Shown here: piece by piece, positions 56,401 through 64,000 of the stretch | Layout: every line of letters starts with the position of its first letter | Numbering within the stretch: position 1 is the first letter of the stretch | NCBI GenBank assembly: GCA_032173965.1 | Contig: CM063288.1 | Location: 23,964,001 to 24,028,000 of the forward strand | DNA: 64,000 bases | Direction of reading: 5' to 3' | Source: Sitta carolinensis | Taxonomy: Eukaryota; Chordata; Aves; Passeriformes; Sittidae | Made by a program: the position numbers and the translations under genes | Notes under the pieces: model-generated | What the model saw: only the letters and a program-made list of their open reading frames with translations | Told to the model about the DNA's origin: nothing | Databases searched by the model: none

Positions 56401-59400
56401 AGGGATATCTTGACTCCTGTACATGTTGAAGCGAGTTATCATCTGGGGCATCATATTCTACAGAAAAGAAATGTTCAAGAATTTTCACCACTTCAACCTG
56501 TTCTTCAGCGCAGGAAAGAAAAAGATGTTATAAAAAGCAAGGTTAGTGTATGAGTTCTCTTTCTTCCAATGCATTGAGTAAATATGTTTTAATCTCCAGT
56601 TAAAAAAAGCCTCACTGATTCATAGCATGCAAAGGGATGCATTTTCCAGACCAACACCTAGGGATAGTGTCTTGATATTAATTAATAAACCAGAATGCTA
56701 AAAAAAAAGCCTAATCTTTGCAGAACTTGTATACAGTCTGTATTATGATATAAAAATAAAAAAGGTATGTGCCAAGAAACTGCCAGCATATATAGTACTG
56801 TACACCTCAGAACACACATATATAAAATCCACTTTTTGGAATATCCATTCGTTTTCAACTACACAGTATGATTCACTTTCCAATTATAAAATTGTATTTT
56901 AACATTATTTGTGTTATTTGTATAAATACACAATATCATGTTGGTATTAAGCTTGAAATGTTGATGTTGCTGAAATATTAGTTCTGGAAAGGTACTGCAG
57001 GTTTTCAAACACAGAAGTCTGTGAGAGGAAAGAAGGAGTATATTCTTTATCCTTTAGTAACTATGAAACTAACCTTTTTTCCCAAAAGATCCCAACTTAT
57101 TAAGAGACTTTGACATTAGTGAAAGTCAAAGTATCCTGAGATACATGAAAGCTTCATTTAAATGGCATTCTTTGACTTCCCATTTTCATTCAAAATTTTG
57201 TTTTAGTAACCTCAGAGTTAAAGAAAGAAAGAGGGTGATGTTGAATACAGTGACATAAACATATTCTATAACATACTGATAACCAAAGCACAGACACCTG
57301 CAACTCAGGGTGTCTCTGCTCTCATCAAACCTTACTAACAGTAGGATAAGTAAGGGTTGTGTAATTAAACTCTTGCAAAAATTAATGTGCTGTATCATAA
57401 GAGTGACTGCACAGACATCAGTTCTGGATCTTCTAAAACATCCTGCCCTCCTTATGTACTGCTGTAAAAATTGTCTGAACATACACCCACAGGTTTAACT
57501 GTGACAGACTGAGTCTGGAAAGCCCCTTCACTGATACTCTGGACGCACAGAATATGTTTGGAAAATTGAAAATCATAGCCTGATTAAATTGTATGTTAGC
57601 AGTAAGAGCTATTAGACACTTCCAGATGCTTAGTTACAAGGTGATGGGTTTCTTTCTCTGGAAATGCTGTTACGCACTATAGGAAGCATAAGACACTGAA
57701 GTGCCTTTTCTTTAATTTGGCTTTTACAGTTTATTTTTGCAAGATTTTGCTCCCAAGAAAATTGTTCGGCTGACTTGAGAGTTTCTGGAAAACTTGTTTT
57801 TCCAAAGTAAGTATAATGTAGCTCTTTCATTTTTTGGACAAGATTTTATTTAAATAATTCCTTGATTTTTGGGCTATAAATAACAGTAATTTGCAAATTC
57901 TCAGGACTCCTTAGAAAAAAACAAGAAGTAAAGCTGTGCTTAATTGAAGACTATTTTAAAATCATAAATCTTTCAGGAAATGTAACAGAAATCTATGTGA
58001 TTGAAGAACTGTTATTGCATAATTAGAAGATTTTACAGCTCATAAAATACATCTTCACAAAAACATAAATTTGTGTTCTGTACTTCATATATAACTGGGC
58101 TGAGACAACACTGCACAATGCACCCTCAATATGCAGACATCATAACTATTGTAAAATTGACAAGCTATTGGTTATTTCTGCTGCTCTTTCTGGATATTCT
58201 GTACTTGCACTTCAGTATAAAACTGAAGATGTAATATTCTTAAATAAAAGAGCCACTTAATAGTTTTAAGTTGTATTTTATCATCACAACCTTTTTCTTT
58301 ATTGACTATTATATTTCAAAGTATGAAATACAGGTAGTTGGTGAGCAAAAGGAGGAATTGTACCTGTCGTGAATCTCAGCTATTTAGATATTTTACATGT
58401 AACTTGGATTTTCTTGTGTCATTCATTGCTTTTAAAGTTGATTCTACTTAAATCAAAACACTAGGTTGAACAACCTAAAATGGCAACAAAAGATGCTGAC
58501 AGTCGTGTAGTGCAGATTAATCACACCTGCGTGATCCTGACCACAAACTTTGTCATCTTCATATATTTCAGAGTAAGATGAGTGTCTTTCTGCCCACTTT
58601 AACATGTGGCCTGTAGCATGACTCTTAAGCCCTTTTATTTTCTTAGGCTGGATGGTTATTTTATTTAAACACTCATAAACTTTTCAGAAAGGGTGGTTGT
58701 GCAGAATTTTCATTCATGACATTAGAAATACAGTTTTGTAAGTACTTCCAAGCTCTAAGAAAGGAAAGCAGATTACAATATACCTGCTTGACATTAAGCA
58801 CCAGTAGCAGATTTGCAGTGTAAATAAATAGACTAAATATCTTGATAAAGTGTGAAGTATCACCTTAAATTACCTTGTGCCCCTAGAATCTGGATTAAAA
58901 ATTAGTTAGCTCTGAAGCAATGATTTATTTTGTCTTGACAGAATGCATTCATTGTCTTTGAAGAGCAAAGCAAACACCTTTGGTTTTAAAAGAATGAAAT
59001 CAAATAGGGATGGCAGTGTAATGCTTTATTTACTGAGTAACAGGTCTTTGTGTATACACTATCGTGTTTTGTTTAAATTACTTAGATTTTGGCCTGCTCT
59101 GTAAATTTCTAGTCTGCATCATGCATTTTTTAATGAAGAATGAAATATGATTACCCAGGAAAAGGTCTAGTTCAGCTTTGTTGTAGTCCCAGATGTGCAC
59201 CTGGTGCTTTTGTGTACTTGTGTGTTAAGCTGGGAGGCATCTTTGTGACAGCATATTGTTAATGAGCTTGGCTTTAATGTGGGTAAGAGGAGCGAGTGGT
59301 GGGTATATAAAACAACGTTCAAATTTAACCTAAACTTGACAAACTACCAAAATGTTAACATTGTGTTTTTCTTTAATTTGCTTTTGTCTTGGAACCTATC

Positions 59401-60840
59401 TGCTTATGCAGTGCTTTTGCCTTCTGTTGCTTTTATAAGTGCCAGCTTCTTTCCCAAAGGTGTTCGGTGACTAACGCTTTGGTTCCAAGCCAGAATATCT
59501 GATAAATGTCTGTTCCTAGGCACCCTTTCTACAAGTCTTAATTAAACTTTAATGTCAAGCTGAAGTTTACTTTCAGCCCCCAATAGGGTGTCTGTACTTG
59601 TAACATGATTAGAGAACATTACACAAGACCATAAGAGGCATGTTCACTATGCCCCTCTTCATATTAACTCAGTCCCAGATCTTGAGTGTAAAGAGTGAAT
59701 GTGGAAATAATGTCTGAAAATCTGTAGCATTGATACATTGCAATTCAGGCCTGTAAAGGAAAGGGCTGCTCTTGTAAAGGCCAGAAGCATAACTGGACTG
59801 ATGACAATTTCCTTGCTCTCTCATTAGCCACTGCAGGCTTTAAGGGGTGACCATGATATCACTGGTCTCGTACCTCAGTTACAGAATTCAGTAAAACCTT
59901 CCCTTACATCTCCAGCTGAGCTCTGTCAGAACTTACTGAAATTACCTAAAAGAGCAGCTTTTTGCCTAAAGCCTGTTTCTAGAATTACTTTCCATTTACA
60001 TTATGATAATTATTTTTATAGGCCTCATGATAAGAAAACATACCTTGGCGTTGGAAGCGTGAAGACTTTATTGTTGAACATTTCTCTGCTTAATGTTGGA
60101 GATGATGCATATGAAACTCTCCTCCACATTTGGATCCCTAAAGGTCTTTATTACATTCGAGTTTTAGAATTGGTAAGGAAAAAAAATCTCAAACAGTAAT
60201 CCTTTGATATTTTTCTTTTTCAGCCAGGTGTTTTTCAAATTATGTTTATGAATTGTTGAGTTACGTTAGATATTGAACCTACATCCCTTCATCAAAAGCT
60301 GTCAAAACATCAGTTTTTAAGTTCTTAGACTTCTAGCTACCTAAAGCAAGTGCAATTTGATCAATACACTTGACTTACATAATTTCAGTAACAATGAAAA
60401 TAAATAATAAAAAAAAAGTTGTAAAATTATTTCAGGGTGTGACGGCTGTTTAGTGCTTGATGATCTTGTTTTCAGTGATCACAAAGACCTCATCGAATCT
60501 GCTTTTTCCCAAATACATGAGCTTATAGAAAGTCATAAATCTAATTGTGCTCTCTTTCTGCCTTTTAAAAATTACTGTTCTCCATGTAGAATCCCCCAGA
60601 TCCACCTTTGTGAGTTGGCTTTTAACATGGGTGACTCTGGGTCTGGTGCATGGGCCTTAGCTTCAGTAAAAGCAAGAAGCAGGTGAAGCAACTGATACAA
60701 TAATCAATATAATCTGTTATGTTAAAGTGGTCATGGGGGTCCTGGACATTGGCATCAGTGAAATAGCAAGCACTTGGTTCAGGAAAATATAAAGCACCCA
60801 ATTTTAGTGTGTGCATGTAATTTGAAGTGTCTGAAAAAAA

Positions 60841-60878
<38 letters not shown>

Positions 60879-63745
60879 TTAGTAATTTGTCCTTTTTTTT
60901 AGGAAGAAAAACAGATACATTGTGCAGTATTAGATAAAGAAATTAATGCAGTGACACTTGAGTGCAGTGTTGGCTATTTATACGTGGATCACAACTCAAA
61001 GGTAAGCTGTAAATGAAGCTCCTAGCTTTAAAACACACTAAACATGTTACAAGGATTTTCATGGGAGAAGAAAAACCCCTCTGAATCTCTTCTTCATTCC
61101 CAACAAACATCTCTGATCGTGCTGGTATCTGTATCTTTCCTGCTACTTTTAAGTGAATTGTTTAAACATTCCCTGGAATAATTCATTATGGGACAAGAGT
61201 GTTTGCATTATGCATCGATGGATTGTGCTTGGCTTCTAGGCAAGTGAGCTGACTAATGCCATGGACATATGTGTTAGGTCAATAGAAGGGGAGTAGAAGA
61301 TACAAAAAGCAACTATTTCTTTAGTGCTGAATTTTTTAGGGCAGGAAATTCTAAATGGACTTAATAAAATATTTGCATTGAAACTGTGTCAAGATACACT
61401 ATCATTTAAAATAAGGAAAATTTTATTTGTTCTACAGCTGGATTATAGTTTCCTCTTGGATGCAAGCTCATTAACCAGAGCAGAAGAGGACCTCAACATC
61501 ATCATTAATGCTACCTGGTAAAGTCTAATAAAAATTGTTCAATGAACAATACTACTAGCTTTGGAAAACAGATAACTGGCAAGGCTTAGCAAAGCACGAT
61601 TGCAAGGAAGTAAATTGATTGCAAATCAAATAAAGAGAAACTATAAAAAAATAGGTGATAGATATTTAAATAATGAGTAGGTTTCTGCCTGTAAAAATGT
61701 GGGAGGTATTAATGCCTGGCATGTTGTTACCAATTAAATAATTTTTATTTTGATAAGCTGAAAGGTCTAATTTTTTTTACAGAAATAATGTATAGCGTAT
61801 GATGATGCCTTCAATACAGATTTTTCTCTCTTTGCATTTTTGTAGTAAAAATGAAGATGGCAGCATGTTGCTGGATAACATGCTAACTTTATCTATACCT
61901 CTAAAATACGAGATTGAGTTAAATACTCATGGGTAAGTCACCTGTTGGTATTACCTGCCCATCCACAGAACTGTTGTCTTGTTCCTATTCCAAATTCACA
62001 AAGTTTTTAAGAAGTGGGATGTAGCTGAAAAACCCTGGGGCTGAGTTGGCACAGCTCTCCTGGGCTCTGTCCCAGACACTTGTAAGAGTTTCTTTCCACT
62101 ACTGGGAGATGAGACCATTGGTATCTGTGGTGCTTCGAACTTCTCTCTGAACAGACTAACGTTTTAAAAAGTGGAGTGTTTTTCACAGAAAGATGTGTTT
62201 AATAAGAGCATAGCAGATCCTCAGATTCCTTGCTTAACATGAACCATGGGTTTGTTGTGGGGCATTCATGGAGCATAGCTTTGGGTGAGCATTTATGACT
62301 TTTTATGATTCACTGGCATTTTTCAGAGGAAAGAGTACAAATACAGAGGGCTTCTATTCCAAAGGCAGATGATTTCTACTCTGTGTTCCTAGGTTTAGTT
62401 AAAAGCAAACTTGTGTGTTTTCTTACAACAAGGCTTACTGGAGGTAGCATGGAGCAGAAAATTATGCTAATGATTTATAGGAATTCTGTTTATTAATAAT
62501 TTCTAAACCATTGTAGGTTTGTGTCACCAACTTCATTTGTCTATGGAGCAGAAGAGAAAGATTCACCAGTGACATGTATGAAGGAAAATATCAACTTCAC
62601 TTTCCATGTAAGAGTTTTCCTTTGTAAACCCTATCATCCTTGTTTTGAAGGTTAATGTTTAGTGCATCTAATGACAGTCTAGACAGTCAGTAAGGAAACT
62701 TCTAAGAGTACAAGGGCACCGTGAGTAATTTCTGTGCATTAGTGAAGGGAAATTGCTTTTAATGCCTATTAGAACACTTTTTGGCCTAGCAAACGTTCCA
62801 CTGAGAGATCAGAGAAAAATTTCCTAACACAAGCAGGATTGAAAGTGGTAGAGCAGTTCTGCCTTGTCACTTTTTCCTTTCAGAAACACTTCAAAAGGAA
62901 TTATGGTAAGAAAAAGGTATTAGGAGCTTCTTATAAGGGTATCTGTAGCATCAAATTTGTCTGCAGTGGATTAAAAGCAGGAGTTTGGACATAAAGCTCT
63001 CCTAGTTCCTTTTGCATTCTCTCCTGGCAGGCAGTCTTCATGACCTCAGGTACTCATCACAGATTACTCATCACCTCCTAAGCAGTACTTACTCATCAGC
63101 TTTGGAGGAGGGAAGGCTTCAGTAAGCCCACGGAATGAATGAACAAAATGTTAACACTCCTAGCACAATGCACTTTCGTGACAGCATACCAGAGCAGCTG
63201 CTGCCCCATTCTGTGCAGTTTTATGTATTTATTTATGTGTGGTTTTGTTCCTTGAGTAGCTACCCTTGAAGCTCTAACTGTTGAACTCTTCACCTCTTCC
63301 CCACAAGGTTATCAGTTCAGGACCAAGCATGTCTCCAAATACCAGCTTAGAGATAATGATACCAAATGCTTTTCCACCCAGGGACTACAAATTATTCAAC
63401 CTATTGGATATCAAGGTAAGCAGAGGTTACTTAATGTATTAGTAGCTGTATGAATTCTGTGAAAGAGAAGCAGAGTAAAGTCAGCTAAGTACTCAGTCTG
63501 TGTTTGATTTGGTAGCCACAGTGAAGCAGACTGAATTAGAATAGGATCATCTTCAGCCCCACGTGTTTCAGAATTCTGGAAATAAAATCTGCAGTTTTAA
63601 CAATGATGTTTTATTTATTTTCAGACAACTGCTGGACACTGTTCCTATAATAAATACCCCAGAAACTGTACTGCAGCAGAAAAAAAATGAAAACATATTA
63701 AAGGATGTCATCACTTTCTTTTCAAAGCCTACTAAGAGGCACATG
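35235..63745 (+). CDS. ITGA4: Integrin alpha-4 (CD49d), 24 exons, 3' end outside window
   Basis: This is a cell-surface type I glycoprotein. In the known family it pairs with integrin beta-1 (VLA-4) or beta-7 (LPAM-1) and binds VCAM-1, fibronectin CS-1 and MAdCAM-1 in leukocyte homing and development. The 24 exons, spliced at GT/AG junctions with consistent phases, encode about 886 residues that align with human alpha-4 (about 1,030) throughout. In order: a signal peptide with a leucine-rich core (about 1-34), a mature start near Y35 (PYNLDT), FG-GAP propeller blades (about 35-460), calcium loops at D314-D322, D377-D385 and D439-D447, then the thigh and calf domains. The ligand-site YWTG (221-224) and dibasic KR (590-591) are retained, and there is no inserted I domain, as expected for alpha-4. 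The transmembrane helix and GFFKR motif lie past the right edge. Exons 14 and 24 carry one-base frameshifts (see those entries). The identity is very secure; the start is chosen by signal peptide and family length. Confidence 0.97.
35535..35656 (+). CDS. ITGA4: ITGA4 exon 2: propeller blade 1
   Basis: Residues 67-107, starting with the last base of Trp67. It contains [18 protein letters not shown] and CEQLQL, matching human GAPTANW, NPGAIYRCRIG and CEQLQL. Acceptor GCAG, donor GTGAGT. Intron 1 before it is only 100 bases and extremely GC-rich. It ends in phase 1. Confidence 0.94.
35657..41542 (+). other. ITGA4 intron 2, largest intron (5.9 kb)
   Basis: The first few hundred bases belong to the CpG island. 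The rest is ordinary AT-rich intron with no recognised repeat or gene. Small open frames inside it look random. As a long intron near the promoter it is a plausible place for enhancers, but nothing specific is visible. Confidence 0.85.
41543..41649 (+). CDS. ITGA4: ITGA4 exon 3
   Basis: Residues 108-143, containing [16 protein letters not shown] and SLSRQP, nearly identical to human. Acceptor CCCAG, donor GTATGT, ends in phase 0. Only 91 bases separate it from exon 4. Confidence 0.95.
41741..41870 (+). CDS. ITGA4: ITGA4 exon 4
   Basis: Residues 144-186, containing CGHRWKN, KNEHKLP and [16 protein letters not shown]. Compared with the human RIAPCY, the Ala is replaced by Cys at residue 182, giving an additional cysteine next to the conserved one. 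Acceptor CATAG, donor GTAAGC, phase 1. Confidence 0.95.
41871..43141 (+). other. ITGA4 intron 4
   Basis: A 1.27 kb intron. Its middle (about 42,090-42,720) is less AT-rich than neighbouring introns and is open on both strands over about 300 bases (42,101-42,397 on the + strand, 42,088-42,390 on the - strand). I do not recognise either translation. An old, unrecognised repeat is possible. Confidence 0.6.
43142..43209 (+). CDS. ITGA4: ITGA4 exon 5
   Basis: Residues 187-209 with KFGEN and [10 protein letters not shown], matching human KFGEN and SCQAGISSFY. Acceptor CCCAG, donor GTGTGT, 68 bases, returns to phase 0. Confidence 0.94.
43210..43861 (+). other. ITGA4 intron 5
   Basis: 652 bases of AT-rich intron. 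Nothing recognisable beyond the splice sites. Confidence 0.85.
43862..43991 (+). CDS. ITGA4: ITGA4 exon 6: ligand-site YWTG loop
   Basis: Residues 210-252 with [15 protein letters not shown] and [10 protein letters not shown]. The YWTG at 221-224 corresponds, in mature numbering, to the Tyr187 and Gly190 region known to matter for VCAM-1 and fibronectin binding by human alpha-4. The preceding Ser of the human SSYWTG is Phe here. Donor GTATTT, phase 1. Confidence 0.95.
43992..47336 (+). other. ITGA4 intron 6
   Basis: 3.3 kb of AT-rich intron between the ligand-loop exon and exon 7. No repeat family, RNA gene or plausible extra exon recognised. Confidence 0.85.
47337..47422 (+). CDS. ITGA4: ITGA4 exon 7
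   Basis: Residues 253-281: YSVGAGHF, then [15 protein letters not shown], matching human blade 4. The donor GTAAGG follows GGTAAA; an alternative GT four bases earlier would break the phase. Ends in phase 0. Confidence 0.94.
47744..47803 (+). CDS. ITGA4: ITGA4 exon 8
   Basis: Sixty bases encoding residues 282-301 ([20 protein letters not shown]), collinear with human AYIFSIDEKELNILHEMKGKK. Acceptor TTTTAG, donor GTAAAT, phase 0. Intron 8 after it is 91 bases. Confidence 0.93.
47895..48032 (+). CDS. ITGA4: ITGA4 exon 9: first calcium loop
   Basis: Residues 302-347. It begins [13 protein letters not shown] and carries the calcium loop D314-L-N-S-D-G-F-S-D322, followed by [17 protein letters not shown] and YINSGS. 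This is the most human-like stretch of the gene. Acceptor CACAG, donor GTGAGT, phase 0. Confidence 0.96.
48033..49534 (+). other. ITGA4 introns 9 and 10, around exon 10
   Basis: Introns of 670 and 720 bases flank exon 10 (48,703-48,814). The exon 9 frame reads through its donor for about 300 bases before a stop, giving an open extension after YINSGS. It has no family counterpart and is treated as intron read-through. Nothing else is recognised. Confidence 0.8.
48703..48814 (+). CDS. ITGA4: ITGA4 exon 10: second calcium loop
   Basis: Residues 348-384. A divergent start ([15 protein letters not shown]) is followed by [13 protein letters not shown] and the calcium loop D377-I-D-N-D-G-F-E, completed by D385 in exon 11. 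Acceptor TTCAG, donor GTAAGA, phase 1. Confidence 0.95.
49535..49629 (+). CDS. ITGA4: ITGA4 exon 11
   Basis: Residues 385-416: [20 protein letters not shown], then DGITPSFSQ. Close to human [19 protein letters not shown]. Acceptor CACAG, donor GTATGC, phase 0. Confidence 0.95.
49935..50025 (+). CDS. ITGA4: ITGA4 exon 12: third calcium loop
   Basis: Residues 417-446: [19 protein letters not shown] and the loop D439-V-D-N-N-G-Y-Q, with D447 supplied by exon 13. Acceptor CTCAG, donor GTAAAT, phase 1. Confidence 0.95.
51360..51405 (+). CDS. ITGA4: ITGA4 exon 13 (46 bases)
   Basis: A very short exon giving residues 447-461 ([15 protein letters not shown]) and two bases of Arg462, the end of the beta-propeller. 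Acceptor GTGCAG, donor GTGAGA, phase 2. It was found by bridging exons 12 and 14 against the family protein. Confidence 0.93.
51783..51938 (+). CDS. ITGA4: ITGA4 exon 14, with one-base frameshift
   Basis: Start of the thigh domain. It begins [11 protein letters not shown] in the frame set by exon 13, then reaches TAA at 51,826-51,828. One frame over, the match continues: [27 protein letters not shown], against human HPESVNRT, FDCVEN, CFSYKGKEVPGYI. One surplus base lies within 51,813-51,820 (TTTT AAA G). Removing a T would give ASLKH, like human ASLSH. As written the exon is 156 bases; 155 are needed to meet exon 15 in phase 1. Acceptor CTTAG and donor GTAAGC are normal, so sequencing error or an allele is likelier than decay. 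Confidence 0.93.
53273..53427 (+). CDS. ITGA4: ITGA4 exon 15: thigh domain
   Basis: Residues 514-565 (corrected numbering): [22 protein letters not shown] and DHPAFMR, matching human [22 protein letters not shown] and HQAFMR. Acceptor TGTAG, donor GTAATG, phase 0. The in-frame start requires the exon 14 correction. Confidence 0.95.
53428..56391 (+). other. ITGA4 intron 15 (3.0 kb)
   Basis: Contains a perfect 18-bp inverted repeat at 53,838-53,876 (separate entry) and a less AT-rich segment near 54,290-54,520. I recognise no coding exon or transposon family. Short open frames in it look random. Confidence 0.8.
53838..53876. repeat. Perfect 18-bp inverted repeat, 3-base loop
   Basis: Arms 53,838-53,855 and 53,859-53,876 are exact reverse complements (CAAAACATAAAATTACAA and its complement) around GTT. 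It lies in ITGA4 intron 15. It is too AT-rich to be a typical microRNA precursor. A remnant of a palindromic repeat or a replication-slippage product is possible. Confidence 0.9.
56392..56541 (+). CDS. ITGA4: ITGA4 exon 16: dibasic processing site
   Basis: Residues 566-615: [19 protein letters not shown], then [16 protein letters not shown]. The KR at 590-591 sits where human SKRS is cut to give the 80 and 70 kDa alpha-4 fragments. The residue after the pair is Asn here, not Ser. Acceptor CATAG, donor GTTAGT, phase 0. Confidence 0.95.
56542..60021 (+). other. ITGA4 introns 16 and 17
   Basis: Introns of 1.19 and 2.2 kb flank exon 17 (57,730-57,806). AT-rich throughout, with no recognisable repeat, RNA gene or additional exon. 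Confidence 0.8.
57730..57806 (+). CDS. ITGA4: ITGA4 exon 17
   Basis: Residues 616-640 plus two bases: [20 protein letters not shown], aligned with human FARFCAHENCSADLQVSAKI. Acceptor TACAG, donor GTAAGT, phase 2. Confidence 0.95.
60022..60172 (+). CDS. ITGA4: ITGA4 exon 18: calf-1 region
   Basis: Residues 641-691: [30 protein letters not shown] and YYIRVLEL, matching human KPHENKTYLAVGSMKTLMLN and GDDAYETTLH. Acceptor TATAG, donor GTAAGG, phase 0. Confidence 0.95.
60845..60872 (+). repeat. T28 homopolymer in intron 18
   Basis: An uninterrupted run of 28 T that ends 30 bases before exon 19. On the minus strand it could be the poly-A of an old retroposon, but no body is recognised. It adds to the pyrimidine-rich region ahead of the exon 19 acceptor and is prone to length error. 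Confidence 0.9.
60903..61001 (+). CDS. ITGA4: ITGA4 exon 19
   Basis: Residues 692-724: EEKQIHC, then [15 protein letters not shown] (human EEKQINC, LDCSIGYIYVDHLSR). It starts 30 bases after a 28-T tract. Acceptor TTTTTTTTAG, donor GTAAGC, phase 0. Confidence 0.94.
61438..61517 (+). CDS. ITGA4: ITGA4 exon 20
   Basis: Residues 725-750 plus two bases: [20 protein letters not shown] and INAT, matching human FLLDVSSLSRAEEDLS and VHATC. Acceptor TACAG, donor GTAAAG, phase 2. Confidence 0.94.
61846..61932 (+). CDS. ITGA4: ITGA4 exon 21
   Basis: Residues 751-779 plus two bases: [12 protein letters not shown], then [14 protein letters not shown] (human AIPLKYEVKLTVHG). The first half diverges from human. 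Acceptor TGTAG, donor GTAAGT, phase 2. Confidence 0.92.
62517..62607 (+). CDS. ITGA4: ITGA4 exon 22: calf-2 region
   Basis: Residues 780-810: [16 protein letters not shown], then ENINFTFH (human GFVNPTSFVYGSNDEN, EKMNLTFH). Acceptor TGTAG, donor GTAAGA, phase 0. Confidence 0.95.
63308..63415 (+). CDS. ITGA4: ITGA4 exon 23
   Basis: Residues 811-846: [20 protein letters not shown], then KLFNLLDIK (human VINTGNSMAPNVSVEIMVPN, KLFNILDVQ). Acceptor ACAAG, donor GTAAGC, phase 0. Confidence 0.94.
63625..63745 (+). CDS. ITGA4: ITGA4 exon 24, with frameshift at or near an A8 run
   Basis: The acceptor TTTCAG gives, in the phase set by exon 23, [15 protein letters not shown], like human TTTGECHFENYQRVC. 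That frame then meets TGA at 63,688-63,690. The next frame supplies the rest, [17 protein letters not shown], like human TLKGIVRFLSKTDKRLL. The shift therefore lies between about 63,669 and 63,687. An extra A in the eight-A run (63,680-63,687) is the simplest reading; a shift just after the Cys codon would instead give LQQK, resembling human LEQQK. Length is 121 bases, where a multiple of three is expected. The donor GTAAGG is normal. This is the last exon in the window. Confidence 0.9.
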
Positions 63746-64000
63746 GTAAGGTTTGTCTTTCGGCATCAGTGGGAAACAACTGTATGAAAAAGCTTTAAGA
63801 AAAGAGTGTATCTTAGATAATGAAGTCACAGAGCCATCTTCAAAAGATGTGTGGTGGGGCCTGTGATAAGTTCAGGGTGGTCATAAGTGACTTTAGTTAA
63901 AGGGGTAAGAACTGAGCAGAGAAAGTTGATCAATGACACATTGCTGAAGTCAGGGTGGATGACAGGCACCTACCAAAAACTGCCAAAGGGGCATTGGAAC
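63746..64000 (+). other. Start of ITGA4 intron 24
   Basis: The sequence begins with donor GTAAGG and shows no further recognisable exon before the window ends. The remaining coding exons (end of ectodomain, transmembrane helix, tail with GFFKR) should lie to the right. Confidence 0.85.

Larger units (their letters stand above)
60173..63307 (+). other. ITGA4 introns 18-22 (328-730 bases each)
   Basis: Short introns separating exons 18 to 23. Apart from the 28-T tract before exon 19 they show nothing but splice signals. Each has GT at the start and AG at the end. Confidence 0.8.

Noticed and set aside
1..64000. CRISPR arrays, operons, tRNA or rRNA genes, phage or plasmid functions
   Set aside because: None seen. 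The sequence is vertebrate nuclear DNA with spliced exons.

Overview
The window is vertebrate nuclear DNA, most likely from a bird. It contains one protein-coding gene, split into many exons with consensus splice sites in an AT-rich background. It also carries a 3'-end fragment of a CR1-type LINE with the characteristic ATTCTATGATTCT tail, and a degraded LTR resembling a family common in bird genomes. The encoded protein is clearly integrin alpha-4 (ITGA4, CD49d), and its residues look avian or reptilian rather than mammalian. No bacterial-type operon, CRISPR array or plasmid feature is present.

Layout. Positions 1 to about 34,770 are intergenic and upstream of the gene. They hold a small CpG-richer patch at the left edge (1-400), a TG/TA microsatellite (about 1,302-1,402), a CR1 fragment (22,458-23,356), A-rich and AT-rich low-complexity tracts, a reverse-oriented solo LTR-like element with an internal decamer tandem repeat (26,283 to about 27,390), and an exact 28-bp tandem duplication (32,641-32,696). 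I recognise no gene in this 35 kb. A CpG island (about 34,770-35,890) with GC boxes covers the ITGA4 promoter, exon 1, intron 1 and exon 2.

ITGA4 runs on the + strand from its ATG at 35,235 to the right edge. I placed 24 coding exons by matching the family protein and checking every junction for AG/GT and reading phase. They encode about 886 residues: signal peptide, seven-bladed beta-propeller with three calcium loops, and most of the thigh and calf domains, including the dibasic processing site. The last part of the ectodomain, the transmembrane helix and the cytoplasmic tail lie beyond the window; by comparison with the 28-exon human gene, about four exons are missing. In known biology this subunit pairs with beta-1 or beta-7 as a leukocyte receptor for VCAM-1, fibronectin CS-1 and MAdCAM-1.

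The most notable observation is that two exons (14 and 24) each carry a net one-base frameshift near a short homopolymer, while all splice sites and all other exons are intact. Sequencing or assembly error is the likeliest cause, but allelic or real inactivation cannot be excluded from this sequence. I found no convincing undescribed biological system.
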